Shown in pieces: positions 1 to 5,418 of a DNA stretch of 26,595 nt. Source of the DNA: a virus; the IMG/VR virus record IMGVR_UViG_3300023292_000047, positions 1-26,595 of that record; one strand, 5' to 3'. How positions within the stretch are numbered: the stretch's first letter is position 1; every line of letters starts with the position of its first letter. The notes below the pieces were generated by a model, which did no database searches, had not been told where the DNA came from, and was given only the letters and a program-made list of their open reading frames with translations. The translations under genes were made by a program, and so were the position numbers.

Positions 1-3
1 CGT

Positions 4-19
4 CCTTTCCTTTTTAGTT
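4..19 (-). promoter_or_regulatory. RBS segment of a leftward gene lying off the left edge
   Basis: Read on the minus strand this is AACTAAAAAGGAAAGG, the same 16 bases that precede the gene starting at 563 (573-588). A shorter form precedes the gene starting at 274. It overlaps the stop codon of the gene at 14-274, so another leftward gene very probably starts just outside the window and is co-transcribed with the two seen here. Confidence 0.55.
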
Positions 20-274
20 TTTGCTTATTTCTCTTTCTTCTTTTTTATTCGCTTTAAAGTGGTCAACCTTTAAGCCTGATTTATGTTGATAAACCCTAAT
101 ATCACATTTACCCTCAACGGCACTTATAAACTCGTCTTTTTCTTCAATACTTGTGCTAGGTTCTTCGTCTTTTTCACATCCTTCAATGTCATAACACATT
201 TCAAACCCGTCTTTGTATTTATTCCATAGCTTTAAAGCTTGTGACTTTGTTAATTCTCTTATTGTCGTTATCAT
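14..274 (-). CDS. Small acidic hypothetical protein (86 aa), leftward early unit
   Basis: The family is not recognised. The 86-residue product is highly charged, with an acidic middle (EGCEKDEEPSTSIEEKDEF) and a lysine-rich end. Cysteines occur at about residues 27, 33 and 57, but there is no clear zinc-finger spacing, membrane segment or signal peptide, so it is probably cytoplasmic. The ATG at 274 follows an AAAAGGAG ribosome-binding site on the minus strand at good spacing, which supports it as a real gene. It is the second gene of a leftward unit driven from the promoter at 633-661, and its stop codon overlaps the ribosome-binding segment of a further gene beyond the left edge. The position opposite the structural operon suggests an early, host-takeover or regulatory role; that is inference only. 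Confidence 0.7.
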   Translation of the reverse strand: MITTIRELTKSQALKLWNKYKDGFEMCYDIEGCEKDEEPSTSIEEKDEFISAVEGKCDIRVYQHKSGLKVDHFKANKKEEREISKN

Positions 275-285
275 TTTCTTACTCT

Positions 286-316
286 CCTTTTAGTTTGCCC
301 GGTGGCAAGTCCGGGC
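286..316 (-). promoter_or_regulatory. Hairpin plus ribosome-binding segment upstream of the gene at 274
   Basis: On the minus strand a perfect 6-bp GC stem (GCCCGG/CCGGGC, 311-316 with 297-302, 8-nt loop) is followed directly by AAACTAAAAGG and then AGAG before the ATG at 274. The same order, GC hairpin then AACTAAAA-AGGA, occurs at 573-603 before the neighbouring gene. It is not a classical terminator because no U-tract follows in the transcribed direction. A role in mRNA processing, stability or translational control is plausible. Confidence 0.5.
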
Positions 317-327
317 TGTAGCATTAC

Positions 328-345
328 CGCCGGCCTCCTCCGGCG
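328..345 (-). other. GC-rich stem-loop with AGGAGG in its loop
   Basis: A perfect stem CGCCGG/CCGGCG (328-333 with 340-345) encloses a 6-nt loop that reads AGGAGG on the minus strand, an exact Shine-Dalgarno word. It lies just downstream of the stop codon of the gene at 354-563 and about 55 nt upstream of the next start, with no obvious gene start placed to use the loop. It may be a processing or stability hairpin, or coincidence. Confidence 0.35.
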
Positions 346-353
346 TGGCTCTG

Positions 354-563
354 CTATTCGTCCGTATTAAATCCCGGACACATGTCCGCCAATGCAATAT
401 GCCCTATAACATCAATTTCGCTGCCATCGTCATGGGTGCTACTGGAACCCAATATCGGTTTACCGCAGATGCATAATTCATAATCTGTAATATTTCCCTG
501 AACACCGATTCCAACAAATTCGCCAGATGGCTCGTGGTTTATTTTTTCGTTTGAGTTTTCCAT
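354..563 (-). CDS. Small hypothetical protein (69 aa), first leftward gene
   Basis: The family is not recognised. The 69-residue protein is acidic, with a CxC pair (ELCICGKP, around residues 30-37) and one later cysteine. The glycine/serine stretch and the single cysteine pair are not enough to call a zinc ribbon. There is no membrane segment or signal peptide. The start at 563 sits after AAAGGTGAAATAAA on the minus strand, within the conserved hairpin and AACTAAAAAGGAAAGG leader. It is the promoter-proximal gene of the leftward unit, about 70 nt from the predicted -10 at 633-638. It is probably an early phage gene; its function is unknown. Confidence 0.65.
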   Translation of the reverse strand: MENSNEKINHEPSGEFVGIGVQGNITDYELCICGKPILGSSSTHDDGSEIDVIGHIALADMCPGFNTDE

Positions 564-572
564 TTTATTTCA

Positions 573-603
573 CCTTTCCTTTTTAGTTCGCCCGTCGGCG
601 GGC
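573..603 (-). promoter_or_regulatory. Hairpin plus ribosome-binding segment upstream of the gene at 563
   Basis: On the minus strand a 5-bp stem GCCCG/CGGGC with a 4-nt loop (590-603) is followed by AACTAAAAAGGAAAGG (588-573) and the ATG at 563. It is the same module as at 286-316. On the plus strand the stem is followed by a T-rich run (604-618), so it could also stop rightward antisense transcription. Confidence 0.5.
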
Positions 604-632
604 TTGTTTGTTTTGCTTATCCTCTTAATAAT

Positions 633-661
633 AGTATAGCAGATATTTTGCAATCTGTCAA
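633..661 (-). promoter_or_regulatory. Leftward sigma70-type promoter for the early genes
   Basis: Read on the minus strand: a perfect -35 TTGACA (661-656), a 17-bp spacer, then -10 TATACT (638-633). It faces the two leftward genes, with a predicted transcript start near 626 and the first start codon at 563. Immediately upstream of the -35 is an array of 10-bp-phased A-tracts that could act as UP-element or bend DNA. Its -35 and first spacer bases resemble those of the two rightward promoters at 1613 and 8324. Confidence 0.8.
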
Positions 662-670
662 CCCCTTTGA

Positions 671-720
671 TGTCTTTTAATGTCCTTTTATATCTTTTTA
701 TATCTTTTTATATCCTTTGA
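671..720. repeat. Five tandem 10-bp repeats with phased T-tracts
   Basis: Five consecutive decamers, TGTCTTTTAA, TGTCCTTTTA, TATCTTTTTA, TATCTTTTTA and TATCCTTTGA, fit a TRTCYTTTWA-like consensus with a period of exactly 10 bp, about one helical turn. The T-tracts (A-tracts on the minus strand) are therefore in phase, the classic pattern of intrinsically curved DNA. The array ends 9 bp upstream of the leftward -35 box, so an upstream activating or repressor-binding role for that promoter is likely. Confidence 0.75.
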
Positions 721-792
721 TAAAATCGTATCGCGGTACTTAACTATTATAACATAAAACAATAAAACAACAAAATAGCTGATTTCAAAAGA

Positions 793-948
793 AGTGTAAT
801 TTAGGCGTTTTGTGCCATATTGTGTCGGTTTTTTGGCCTAAAATGGGCAAAAAAGGATTAAAAAACAGTACACAAAACATCAAATTACACTGAAAGTACA
901 CAAAATCACGTTTTCAATTCTCATTGGTAAATTACACTAATTACACTA
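793..948. repeat. AATTACACT word repeats, four copies
   Basis: AATTACACT occurs directly at 883-891, 931-939 and 940-948, the last two in tandem with a 9-bp period. A reverse copy (AGTGTAATT) lies at 793-801. The copy at 883 is part of the 44-bp module at 863-906. Iteron or operator spacing is plausible; the binding protein is not identifiable here. Confidence 0.6.
863..906 (+). repeat. Left arm of a 44-bp imperfect inverted module pair
   Basis: This 44-bp arm begins AAAACAGTACACAA, has ATTACA in the middle and ends AAAGTACACAAAA. The reverse complement of 1087-1130 matches it without gaps at 35 of 44 positions by hand count, including the whole first 14 bases and the last 13. The matches cluster in three blocks with identical spacing, which points to protein-binding sites under selection rather than a random duplication. 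Confidence 0.7.
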
Positions 949-1044
949 AATACTGTATAAACTTGTAATATTAATATACCTATATAGGGCTATATGGCCA
1001 CTACACCACTACTACCCTACTATATTTAAGTTGAAGCGTTTTTT

Positions 1045-1079
1045 GCGTGTTTTGTGTACTTCTCCCAATGAAAACACGC
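1045..1079. repeat. 9-bp inverted repeat enclosing a GTGTACT word
   Basis: GCGTGTTTT (1045-1053) pairs perfectly with AAAACACGC (1071-1079) around a 17-nt loop. The sequence TTTTGTGTACT (1050-1060), a third reverse copy of the AGTACACAAAA word, spans the arm and loop. It is adjacent to the right 44-bp module and belongs to the same cluster of sites. Confidence 0.5.
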
Positions 1080-1086
1080 AATTCGG

Positions 1087-1130
1087 TTTTGTGTACTTTA
1101 TCTGTAATTCGGCAAGTTGTGTACTGTTTT
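1087..1130 (-). repeat. Right arm of the 44-bp inverted module pair
   Basis: Read on the minus strand, this starts AAAACAGTACACAA and ends AAAGTACACAAAA, matching the left arm at 863-906 at 35 of 44 positions. The arms are separated by 180 bp that include an AT-rich core with short TATA-like words. The symmetrical layout suggests a bidirectional control element or an origin with initiator sites on each side. Confidence 0.7.
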
Positions 1131-1145
1131 GAGCTAAAATAGGCT

Positions 1146-1157
1146 TTCACGCGTGAA
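1146..1157. promoter_or_regulatory. Perfect 12-bp palindrome TTCACGCGTGAA
   Basis: TTCACGCGTGAA is fully self-complementary with no spacer, the form expected for a dimeric repressor operator. It stands alone between the right 44-bp module and the tandem repeats. No repressor gene is visible in the window. Confidence 0.4.
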
Positions 1158-1315
1158 CTGCCCAATAAAAGCCAACGAGGTTCGCCGCCATAAGACTTTA
1201 ATATCCTTTTCTATACTTTGATACCCCTGCAATCCTATACGATACATTGCTATACTTTCAGTATGGTGGGTGGCCGGAGTCTTGGCCTGGATAGGACCGC
1301 GGGCTGATAAGTGCA

Positions 1316-1355
1316 TAGCTCAATGGCTCAATAGCTCAATAGCTCAATAGCTCAA
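1316..1355. repeat. Five tandem 8-bp repeats (TAGCTCAA)
   Basis: Five consecutive copies of TAGCTCAA, the second reading TGGCTCAA, form a simple 40-bp tandem array. It is likely to vary in copy number by slippage. It could be a binding array, but the 8-bp period is not helically phased. Confidence 0.8.
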
Positions 1356-1395
1356 ACGCTATCCTCATGGCCCGCTATAGGCCCGCTGTGACACG

Positions 1396-1431
1396 TTAGG
1401 CTATGCGTCCATAGATTTATTAGGCTATGCG
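1396..1431. repeat. Direct repeat TTAGGCTATGCG, 24-bp period
   Basis: TTAGGCTATGCG is present exactly at 1396-1407 and 1420-1431. The surrounding 1370-1530 region is also rich in GGCTATA and GCCCGC words. It may be part of the same control region; nothing further can be inferred. Confidence 0.6.
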
Positions 1432-1612
1432 CTTGAATGGCCGTATAGGGCCGGCGGGCTTGAAAGTGTTTGAGCGATTTGCGGGCAATGGCCTCCCGTC
1501 GAATTTCGACCCCATGCACCTTTTCAGGCTATATGGACATAGAGAGATAGTACTTTAATACATACGTACGCATGGGCTCGTCCAAAAATTTTCCCATAAA
1601 AAAATTAAGGGT

Positions 1613-1641
1613 TTGACAGGATTGAGAATCTATGTTAAACT
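1613..1641 (+). promoter_or_regulatory. Rightward promoter of the structural operon
   Basis: TTGACA (1613-1618), a 17-bp spacer and TAAACT (1636-1641). The 29-bp site matches the one at 8324-8352 at 28 positions by eye, the only difference lying in the spacer (GAGAATC against GAAAATC). It sits 29 bp upstream of the first rightward start codon. Conservation of the spacer as well as the boxes suggests a recent duplication or an additional bound factor. Confidence 0.8.
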
Positions 1642-1670
1642 TTTATTACTTTAATTAGAGGAGAAAACTT

Positions 1671-2039
1671 ATGGCGTTAGAGACATTGAAAGATATAAAA
1701 GAAATAGGCGGATTCAAAATTGTAAGGGACAAGCCAGTGGGTATGAGCTGGGACGATTTTGATAAAACGAGAAAGGAGTATCCCATAAACATAACTGATA
1801 AAATGAACTGCATATCATTCAAGATCCAAGATGGCCCAATAAAAGAGAATGGCGTTAATGGCTGCCAGGTGGACACCCTCATCTATGCCGCCGCAGAAAT
1901 CATCGCCGGGCTGGATGAAAAGTTTCCATGCGACGAGAACCAGAAAGCATATAGCTGTTTGCAGAATGCTATTGGCTTTTTACAATCCCGCAAGAAAAAC
2001 AGAGAAGCCCGTGGAGTAGAAGGAACAAATCAAAAATAA
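1671..2039 (+). CDS. Acb2/Tad1-type helical-hairpin protein, candidate anti-CBASS/anti-Thoeris sponge
   Basis: 122 aa. The C-terminal half has the pattern I associate with the Acb2/Tad1 hairpin family of phage proteins that sequester cyclic-nucleotide or cADPR-type immune signals. In order: an ISFKIQDGPIKENGVNGCQ entry strand (about residues 49-67), a first helix, a FPCDEN turn (about 86-91), then a helix ending in spaced arginines (R108, R112, R115) and the closing motif RGVEGT. From memory of the Tad1 structure work, the ligand pocket uses an asparagine at the turn and an arginine 17 residues later, a spacing also seen here (N91, R108); this should be verified. The first 48 residues are a charged extension. 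The start is supported by AGAGGAG 8 nt upstream. It is the first gene after the promoter at 1613, a sensible place for a protein needed before virion assembly. The family call is moderately sure; the ligand is unknown. Confidence 0.65.
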   Translation: MALETLKDIKEIGGFKIVRDKPVGMSWDDFDKTRKEYPINITDKMNCISFKIQDGPIKENGVNGCQVDTLIYAAAEIIAGLDEKFPCDENQKAYSCLQNAIGFLQSRKKNREARGVEGTNQK

Positions 2040-2052
2040 GAGGAGAAAACTT

Positions 2053-2778
2053 ATGGCAAAACGTAAAGTAGCAGTTAAGAAGAAACCAGCAGTGGCCGCT
2101 AAGCCCATACCCACAATGGCACCGAGGACCGACGACGACCTTTTAGATGAGCTAAGTGGGGACATGTTGTCCGGCGTAGTGGAGGGCAATGAAGTGGCGC
2201 CCACAGTGGAAAAAGTAGCCGGAGATTTTCAAGAGAAAGAAAAAGACCCGCTTGAAGTCGACGTGAAAGGGCTGGTAGCAGACCGCAAAGCGGCCAACAC
2301 CAAAAAGGCTCAAGACGTATTGGGCTACGAGGTTGAGGTATCTGGGGACTATATCGCTCACGCAAAAGAGGGAAGAGGGAAAATCAAAAAACCGTATTCA
2401 ATAAAACTCAAATTGCCCTCGATGGACGCCGCAGCTTCGGTGATAAAGAATAAGTTATTGGCTAGAGCGCTTAGGGCCAAGCATGGGGACTTCTTGGACT
2501 TTAGAACTCATAAGATTGGGGAAGTAACTCCTTTGACCAACGACACCCCACTCCCCACAAACATCAAGTTCATGACACGCAAACAACTCGAGAGCTATGT
2601 CACAATAATGAAAGTACCCATTAAGGCCAGTGACTATTCTGCGCTGTCAGATCTCAGAGATATCATAGTTGACTTCACCGTCAACCCTTTAGGCTTTGCG
2701 AAAAGAGAAGTAAAAAAAGCCAAGGACCTGGCAGAGACCGCGGAACTCGAAAAGATGAACCCTGGACTCGATGGATAA
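2053..2778 (+). CDS. Hypothetical phage protein (241 aa) upstream of terminase genes
   Basis: The family is not recognised. The N-terminus is a Lys/Ala/Pro-rich basic tail (residues 1-25), followed by an acidic linker (about 28-80) and a mixed alpha/beta region from about residue 90. There are no transmembrane segments or catalytic motifs that I can name. It shares the 19-base leader AGAGGAGAAAACTTATGGC with the preceding gene, so both have the same strong ribosome-binding site. It overlaps the next gene by 8 nt, implying coupled translation. Position just before TerS suggests a packaging or early-structural accessory role, but a DNA-binding protein is equally possible given the basic tail. 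Confidence 0.75.
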   Translation: MAKRKVAVKKKPAVAAKPIPTMAPRTDDDLLDELSGDMLSGVVEGNEVAPTVEKVAGDFQEKEKDPLEVDVKGLVADRKAANTKKAQDVLGYEVEVSGDYIAHAKEGRGKIKKPYSIKLKLPSMDAAASVIKNKLLARALRAKHGDFLDFRTHKIGEVTPLTNDTPLPTNIKFMTRKQLESYVTIMKVPIKASDYSALSDLRDIIVDFTVNPLGFAKREVKKAKDLAETAELEKMNPGLDG

Positions 2779-3385
2779 CCAAGATAGCCAAATACCGCAA
2801 TTTCCAATGGATAATGGAGATAGCCCTTCCGCCGATAAAAAGGTAGAAGGGCTTATGCCCGCGGTGCCTCATAAGCGCATGATTACTTGGGACGAGGTCA
2901 CTGGCTTGCCCGTGCCCACCGACGTCCCGATACTTGAGAAACCACAGGTCGAGGCTTTGGCCTTAACTACTCTGGCGTTGCCATACAGAACACCCCCTTT
3001 AGCCGTAGGCGCCACAGAGAGAGAAATAGAATTTCATAAAGAATTATTAGAGCAAGAGAAAGAATTTGTTGGTATGAATAACGGCGAAGTGATGATGGTA
3101 CGTATGGCCCGAGCAGCCGCTTCTGGGGACTTAGCCGCCGCGGATAAATTACTCGACCGCGTATTAGGTAAACCGAAACAATCCTCAGAAGTCAAAACCA
3201 TGTCCATATCTTATGAGCAGTTTATGGAGAACTTGGCCAAGCAAGAAAACAATAAACCCATCGCCGGCGGTACCGTTGTAGAAGACGTTGAAATAGTTAG
3301 GGAGAAGCCGACTGAGCGGGAGAAGCCCGTTGATAAACCCGCTGAAGGTTTTGGGGAATGTAAAGGACTGGGGGAAGAGCTATGA
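2771..3385 (+). CDS. Putative terminase small subunit
   Basis: 204 aa. The central part (about residues 105-140) has the pattern A.GD..AADKLLDRVLGKPKQ, a helix-turn typical of small-terminase-type and related phage DNA-packaging proteins, followed by a short helix and a charged, proline-rich tail with REKP repeats. It lies two genes upstream of a clear terminase large subunit, the standard place for TerS, which would recognise the phage DNA and hand it to the motor. No classical helix-turn-helix is obvious by eye, so an alternative is a DUF-type packaging accessory. The start overlaps the previous stop and lacks a strong Shine-Dalgarno, so translation is probably coupled; an in-frame ATG at 2807 is a weaker option. 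Confidence 0.55.
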   Translation: MDNQDSQIPQFPMDNGDSPSADKKVEGLMPAVPHKRMITWDEVTGLPVPTDVPILEKPQVEALALTTLALPYRTPPLAVGATEREIEFHKELLEQEKEFVGMNNGEVMMVRMARAAASGDLAAADKLLDRVLGKPKQSSEVKTMSISYEQFMENLAKQENNKPIAGGTVVEDVEIVREKPTEREKPVDKPAEGFGECKGLGEEL

Positions 3386-3486
3386 CCTTATTATTGGGTT
3401 TCGGCATATTTTTTATGGGTATCCTGTCTGGGATTTTGTTGGCAGTAATATTTCTTGCTGAGATGTTTAAGAGGTCTTCACTTTAA
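3382..3486 (+). CDS. 34-aa single-span membrane peptide between terminase genes
   Basis: This short frame starts at an ATGA overlap with the previous stop (3382-3385) and stops at a TAATG overlap with the terminase start (3484-3488), so it fits the operon with no gap on either side. The peptide is almost entirely hydrophobic (FGIFFMGILSGILLAVIF core) and ends in KRSS, a typical N-out/C-in single transmembrane segment. It fills exactly the space between two genes, which argues for a real gene. Function unknown; a holin-like or membrane-modifying peptide cannot be excluded, and a purely translational-coupling role is also possible. Confidence 0.55.
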   Translation: MTLLLGFGIFFMGILSGILLAVIFLAEMFKRSSL

Positions 3487-5078
3487 TGTTAACCTCCCAC
3501 GACATCCACAACAGATTAAACACAGATTTTTATTTCTACGCGAAGAACGCTCCTCTAATGATTAAGGACAAAGAAGGGAATGTAATCTCATTTGTGCTGA
3601 ACCGAGCACAGCAATACATCCACAACAAGTTAGAGGAGCAAAAGCGTACGCTCGGCAGGGTACGAGCGTGTATTTTAAAAGGGAGACAGCAGGGGTGTTC
3701 CACATATGTCTCCGCTAGATTTTTTCATCGCACGACCAGAAACAAAGGCATATCCACATTTATTTTATCACACGAAGGTAAGACCACCGATAAGTTATTT
3801 CGCATGGTAGATAGGTATCAGGAAAATATCAATGATGCCTTGAAGCCCGAAGAAGGAGCGGCCAATAGATATCAAAAGACTTATCCTAGATTGGATAGTG
3901 ACTATGCGGTAGGAACCGCGGGCAATGAGAATGTAGGTCGTGGTGGAACGGCCCAACAATTTCATGGATCTGAAGCGGCGTATTGGGAAAAGGCGGACGC
4001 CATACAGGACGGTGCTTTGGAATCAATTGGAGACGTCAACGGCACTGAGATAATTCTCGAGTCAACCGCTAACGGGCCAAATGGGTTATTCTACCGAAAG
4101 TGTATATCCGCCTTAAAAGGTGAAGGCGATTACCAATTAATATTCGTGCCGTGGTTCTGGCAAGAGGAATATGAAAGGCCTGACAACGGGAGTGAATTGA
4201 CTGAGGAAGAAAGGGGATACTTGGAATTAGTTTTAGATGAGTACCCTTTTGACAAAGCAAAGCGGAAAGTTTTGTGGCGCAGAAATAAACTTATCGACCT
4301 TTGCACTTCTGACAACCCGGCATCGGGCGCGCACAAGTTTAAACAAATTTATCCTTCCAATCCCATAGAAGCCTTTCAAGCAACCGGTTTAGGGCTCATT
4401 CGCTCAGACGCTATAATTGCTGCACGCAAGTCAACTCTGAAAGATGTTGTTGCGCCAGTCGTCATGGGCGTTGACCCCGCCGGAGATACTGGAGGGGATA
4501 GGACCGTAATCGTCATACGTAAGGGAAGAGAGATACTTAAATATTTGAAGTATGATTTTATGAGGCCTATGCGCCTTGCTGGAATTTGCGCTGGGCTTAT
4601 TGACCAATACCACGTAGACCAATGCTTCGTAGATGTGGGGCATGGCCATGGCACGATTGACCGATTACATGAATTGGGATACAAGAGAACGGTCCAAGGC
4701 GTGGCGTTCAATGAGCGGTCTTTACAGCCCGATGTCTATTTGAATAAGCGGTCAGAAATAATAATAGCAGTGGCCTCTTGGATAAATGGTGGGGACGTAA
4801 ATATTCCTGATGATGATGAGATACATGCTGACCTTTCTTGTATGCCCCTTGACATAGAGACTTCTAATGGTTTAAAATATATTATTACTAAACGGGAGAT
4901 TAAAAAGTTGTTAGGAAGATCTCCAGATGTGTATGACGCTTTGGCATTAACTTTTGCATTTCCTGTCAGAAACATGGACGGGGGAAATAGAAACACGTTC
5001 GTGAAAGCCACAGGTTCTAAGGGAGGCGGACATGGGCCATTAACGTCTTTGAACAAATTTAGGAGTAAAAGGAGATAG
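3486..5078 (+). CDS. terL: Terminase large subunit (DNA-packaging ATPase/nuclease)
   Basis: 530 aa, full length for TerL. It powers genome packaging into the prohead through the portal and cuts the concatemer. Visible motifs: a deviant Walker A KGRQQGCST at residues 65-73 (cysteine where many have lysine or isoleucine), a Walker B-like EIILEST at 188-194 with the catalytic-type glutamate, and a C-terminal RNase H-type nuclease with GVDPAGDTGGDRT (D330), FVDVGHGHG (D383) and PDVYDALALTF (D484). The N-terminus (residues 1-50) resembles other terminases of short-tailed phages. The start codon overlaps the stop of the 34-aa peptide gene (TAATG). Spacing to the next gene is 2 nt. Confidence 0.93.
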   Translation: MLTSHDIHNRLNTDFYFYAKNAPLMIKDKEGNVISFVLNRAQQYIHNKLEEQKRTLGRVRACILKGRQQGCSTYVSARFFHRTTRNKGISTFILSHEGKTTDKLFRMVDRYQENINDALKPEEGAANRYQKTYPRLDSDYAVGTAGNENVGRGGTAQQFHGSEAAYWEKADAIQDGALESIGDVNGTEIILESTANGPNGLFYRKCISALKGEGDYQLIFVPWFWQEEYERPDNGSELTEEERGYLELVLDEYPFDKAKRKVLWRRNKLIDLCTSDNPASGAHKFKQIYPSNPIEAFQATGLGLIRSDAIIAARKSTLKDVVAPVVMGVDPAGDTGGDRTVIVIRKGREILKYLKYDFMRPMRLAGICAGLIDQYHVDQCFVDVGHGHGTIDRLHELGYKRTVQGVAFNERSLQPDVYLNKRSEIIIAVASWINGGDVNIPDDDEIHADLSCMPLDIETSNGLKYIITKREIKKLLGRSPDVYDALALTFAFPVRNMDGGNRNTFVKATGSKGGGHGPLTSLNKFRSKRR

Positions 5079-5080
5079 CC

Positions 5081-5320
5081 ATGAGCTCGAGTTCTTTACT
5101 TGGTAAAGGGATAGGAATGATGTTTGGGAACAAGGAAGATGACGCTGCCAAAAAGGAAGCCAAGAGACGGAAAGAAGAATTGGCCAGAGAAGAAACTGCG
5201 CGCAATTTAGCAACTAAAAAAGCAGAGACTTCCGGCAGTAGAGCGGGGTTTGGCTTTAGGACGATGTTTGGTGGGGGTGAGTCTGCTCCGATTACAAGAG
5301 GAACGCTTTTTGGGAATTAA
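5081..5320 (+). CDS. Small charged, glycine-rich protein (79 aa) between TerL and portal
   Basis: The family is not recognised. It has a Ser/Gly start, a strongly charged helical middle (KKEAKRRKEELAREETARN, about residues 24-42) and a glycine/phenylalanine-rich end. It has an AGGAG site 6 nt upstream of the ATG and follows TerL by only 2 nt, so it is a real operon member. Small unknown proteins at this spot are common in T7-like genomes from environmental samples; they may be head or packaging accessories. There is no membrane span or catalytic motif. Confidence 0.7.
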   Translation: MSSSSLLGKGIGMMFGNKEDDAAKKEAKRRKEELAREETARNLATKKAETSGSRAGFGFRTMFGGGESAPITRGTLFGN

Positions 5321-5336
5321 GTGGTAAAAGGTAAGC

Positions 5337-5389
5337 ACCCCGTGTTTGCCCCCATGACCTCTGTCCTCCTTCCTCGGGGTACGTCATGG
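5337..5389 (+). other. Interleaved complementary stems in the TerL-portal gap
   Basis: ACCCCG (5337-5342) can pair with CGGGGT (5375-5380), and CCATGAC (5352-5358) with GTCATGG (5383-5389). The two stems are interleaved, so they are either alternatives or a pseudoknot-like fold. They lie about 30 nt upstream of the portal start at 5419. Stems of 6-7 bp in a 100-nt gap may arise by chance. Confidence 0.3.
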
Positions 5390-5418
5390 ACCCAAATTTT
5401 TTATTGTGGGAGAGTTGA

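Larger units (their letters stand above)
604..1612. other. Intergenic control region, about 1 kb, no convincing gene
   Basis: No reading frame here has both a ribosome-binding site and a protein-like composition. The region separates the leftward unit from the rightward structural operon and holds a leftward promoter, 10-bp phased repeats, inverted 44-bp modules, a hairpin with a 9-bp stem, a perfect 12-bp palindrome, and 8-bp and 24-bp-period direct repeats, each listed separately. There is also a GTCGAA/TTCGAC inverted repeat at 1498-1510 and a very AT-rich centre around 949-1030. This density of repeats fits a regulatory hub or replication origin, but no initiator gene is visible to confirm the latter. 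Confidence 0.6.

Noticed and set aside
671-720. CRISPR array
   Set aside because: The repeats are contiguous 10-mers without spacers.
1134-1316. 60-aa minus-strand frame in the intergenic region
   Set aside because: No Shine-Dalgarno, no protein-like pattern, and it overlaps the palindrome and lies in a repeat-rich control region.
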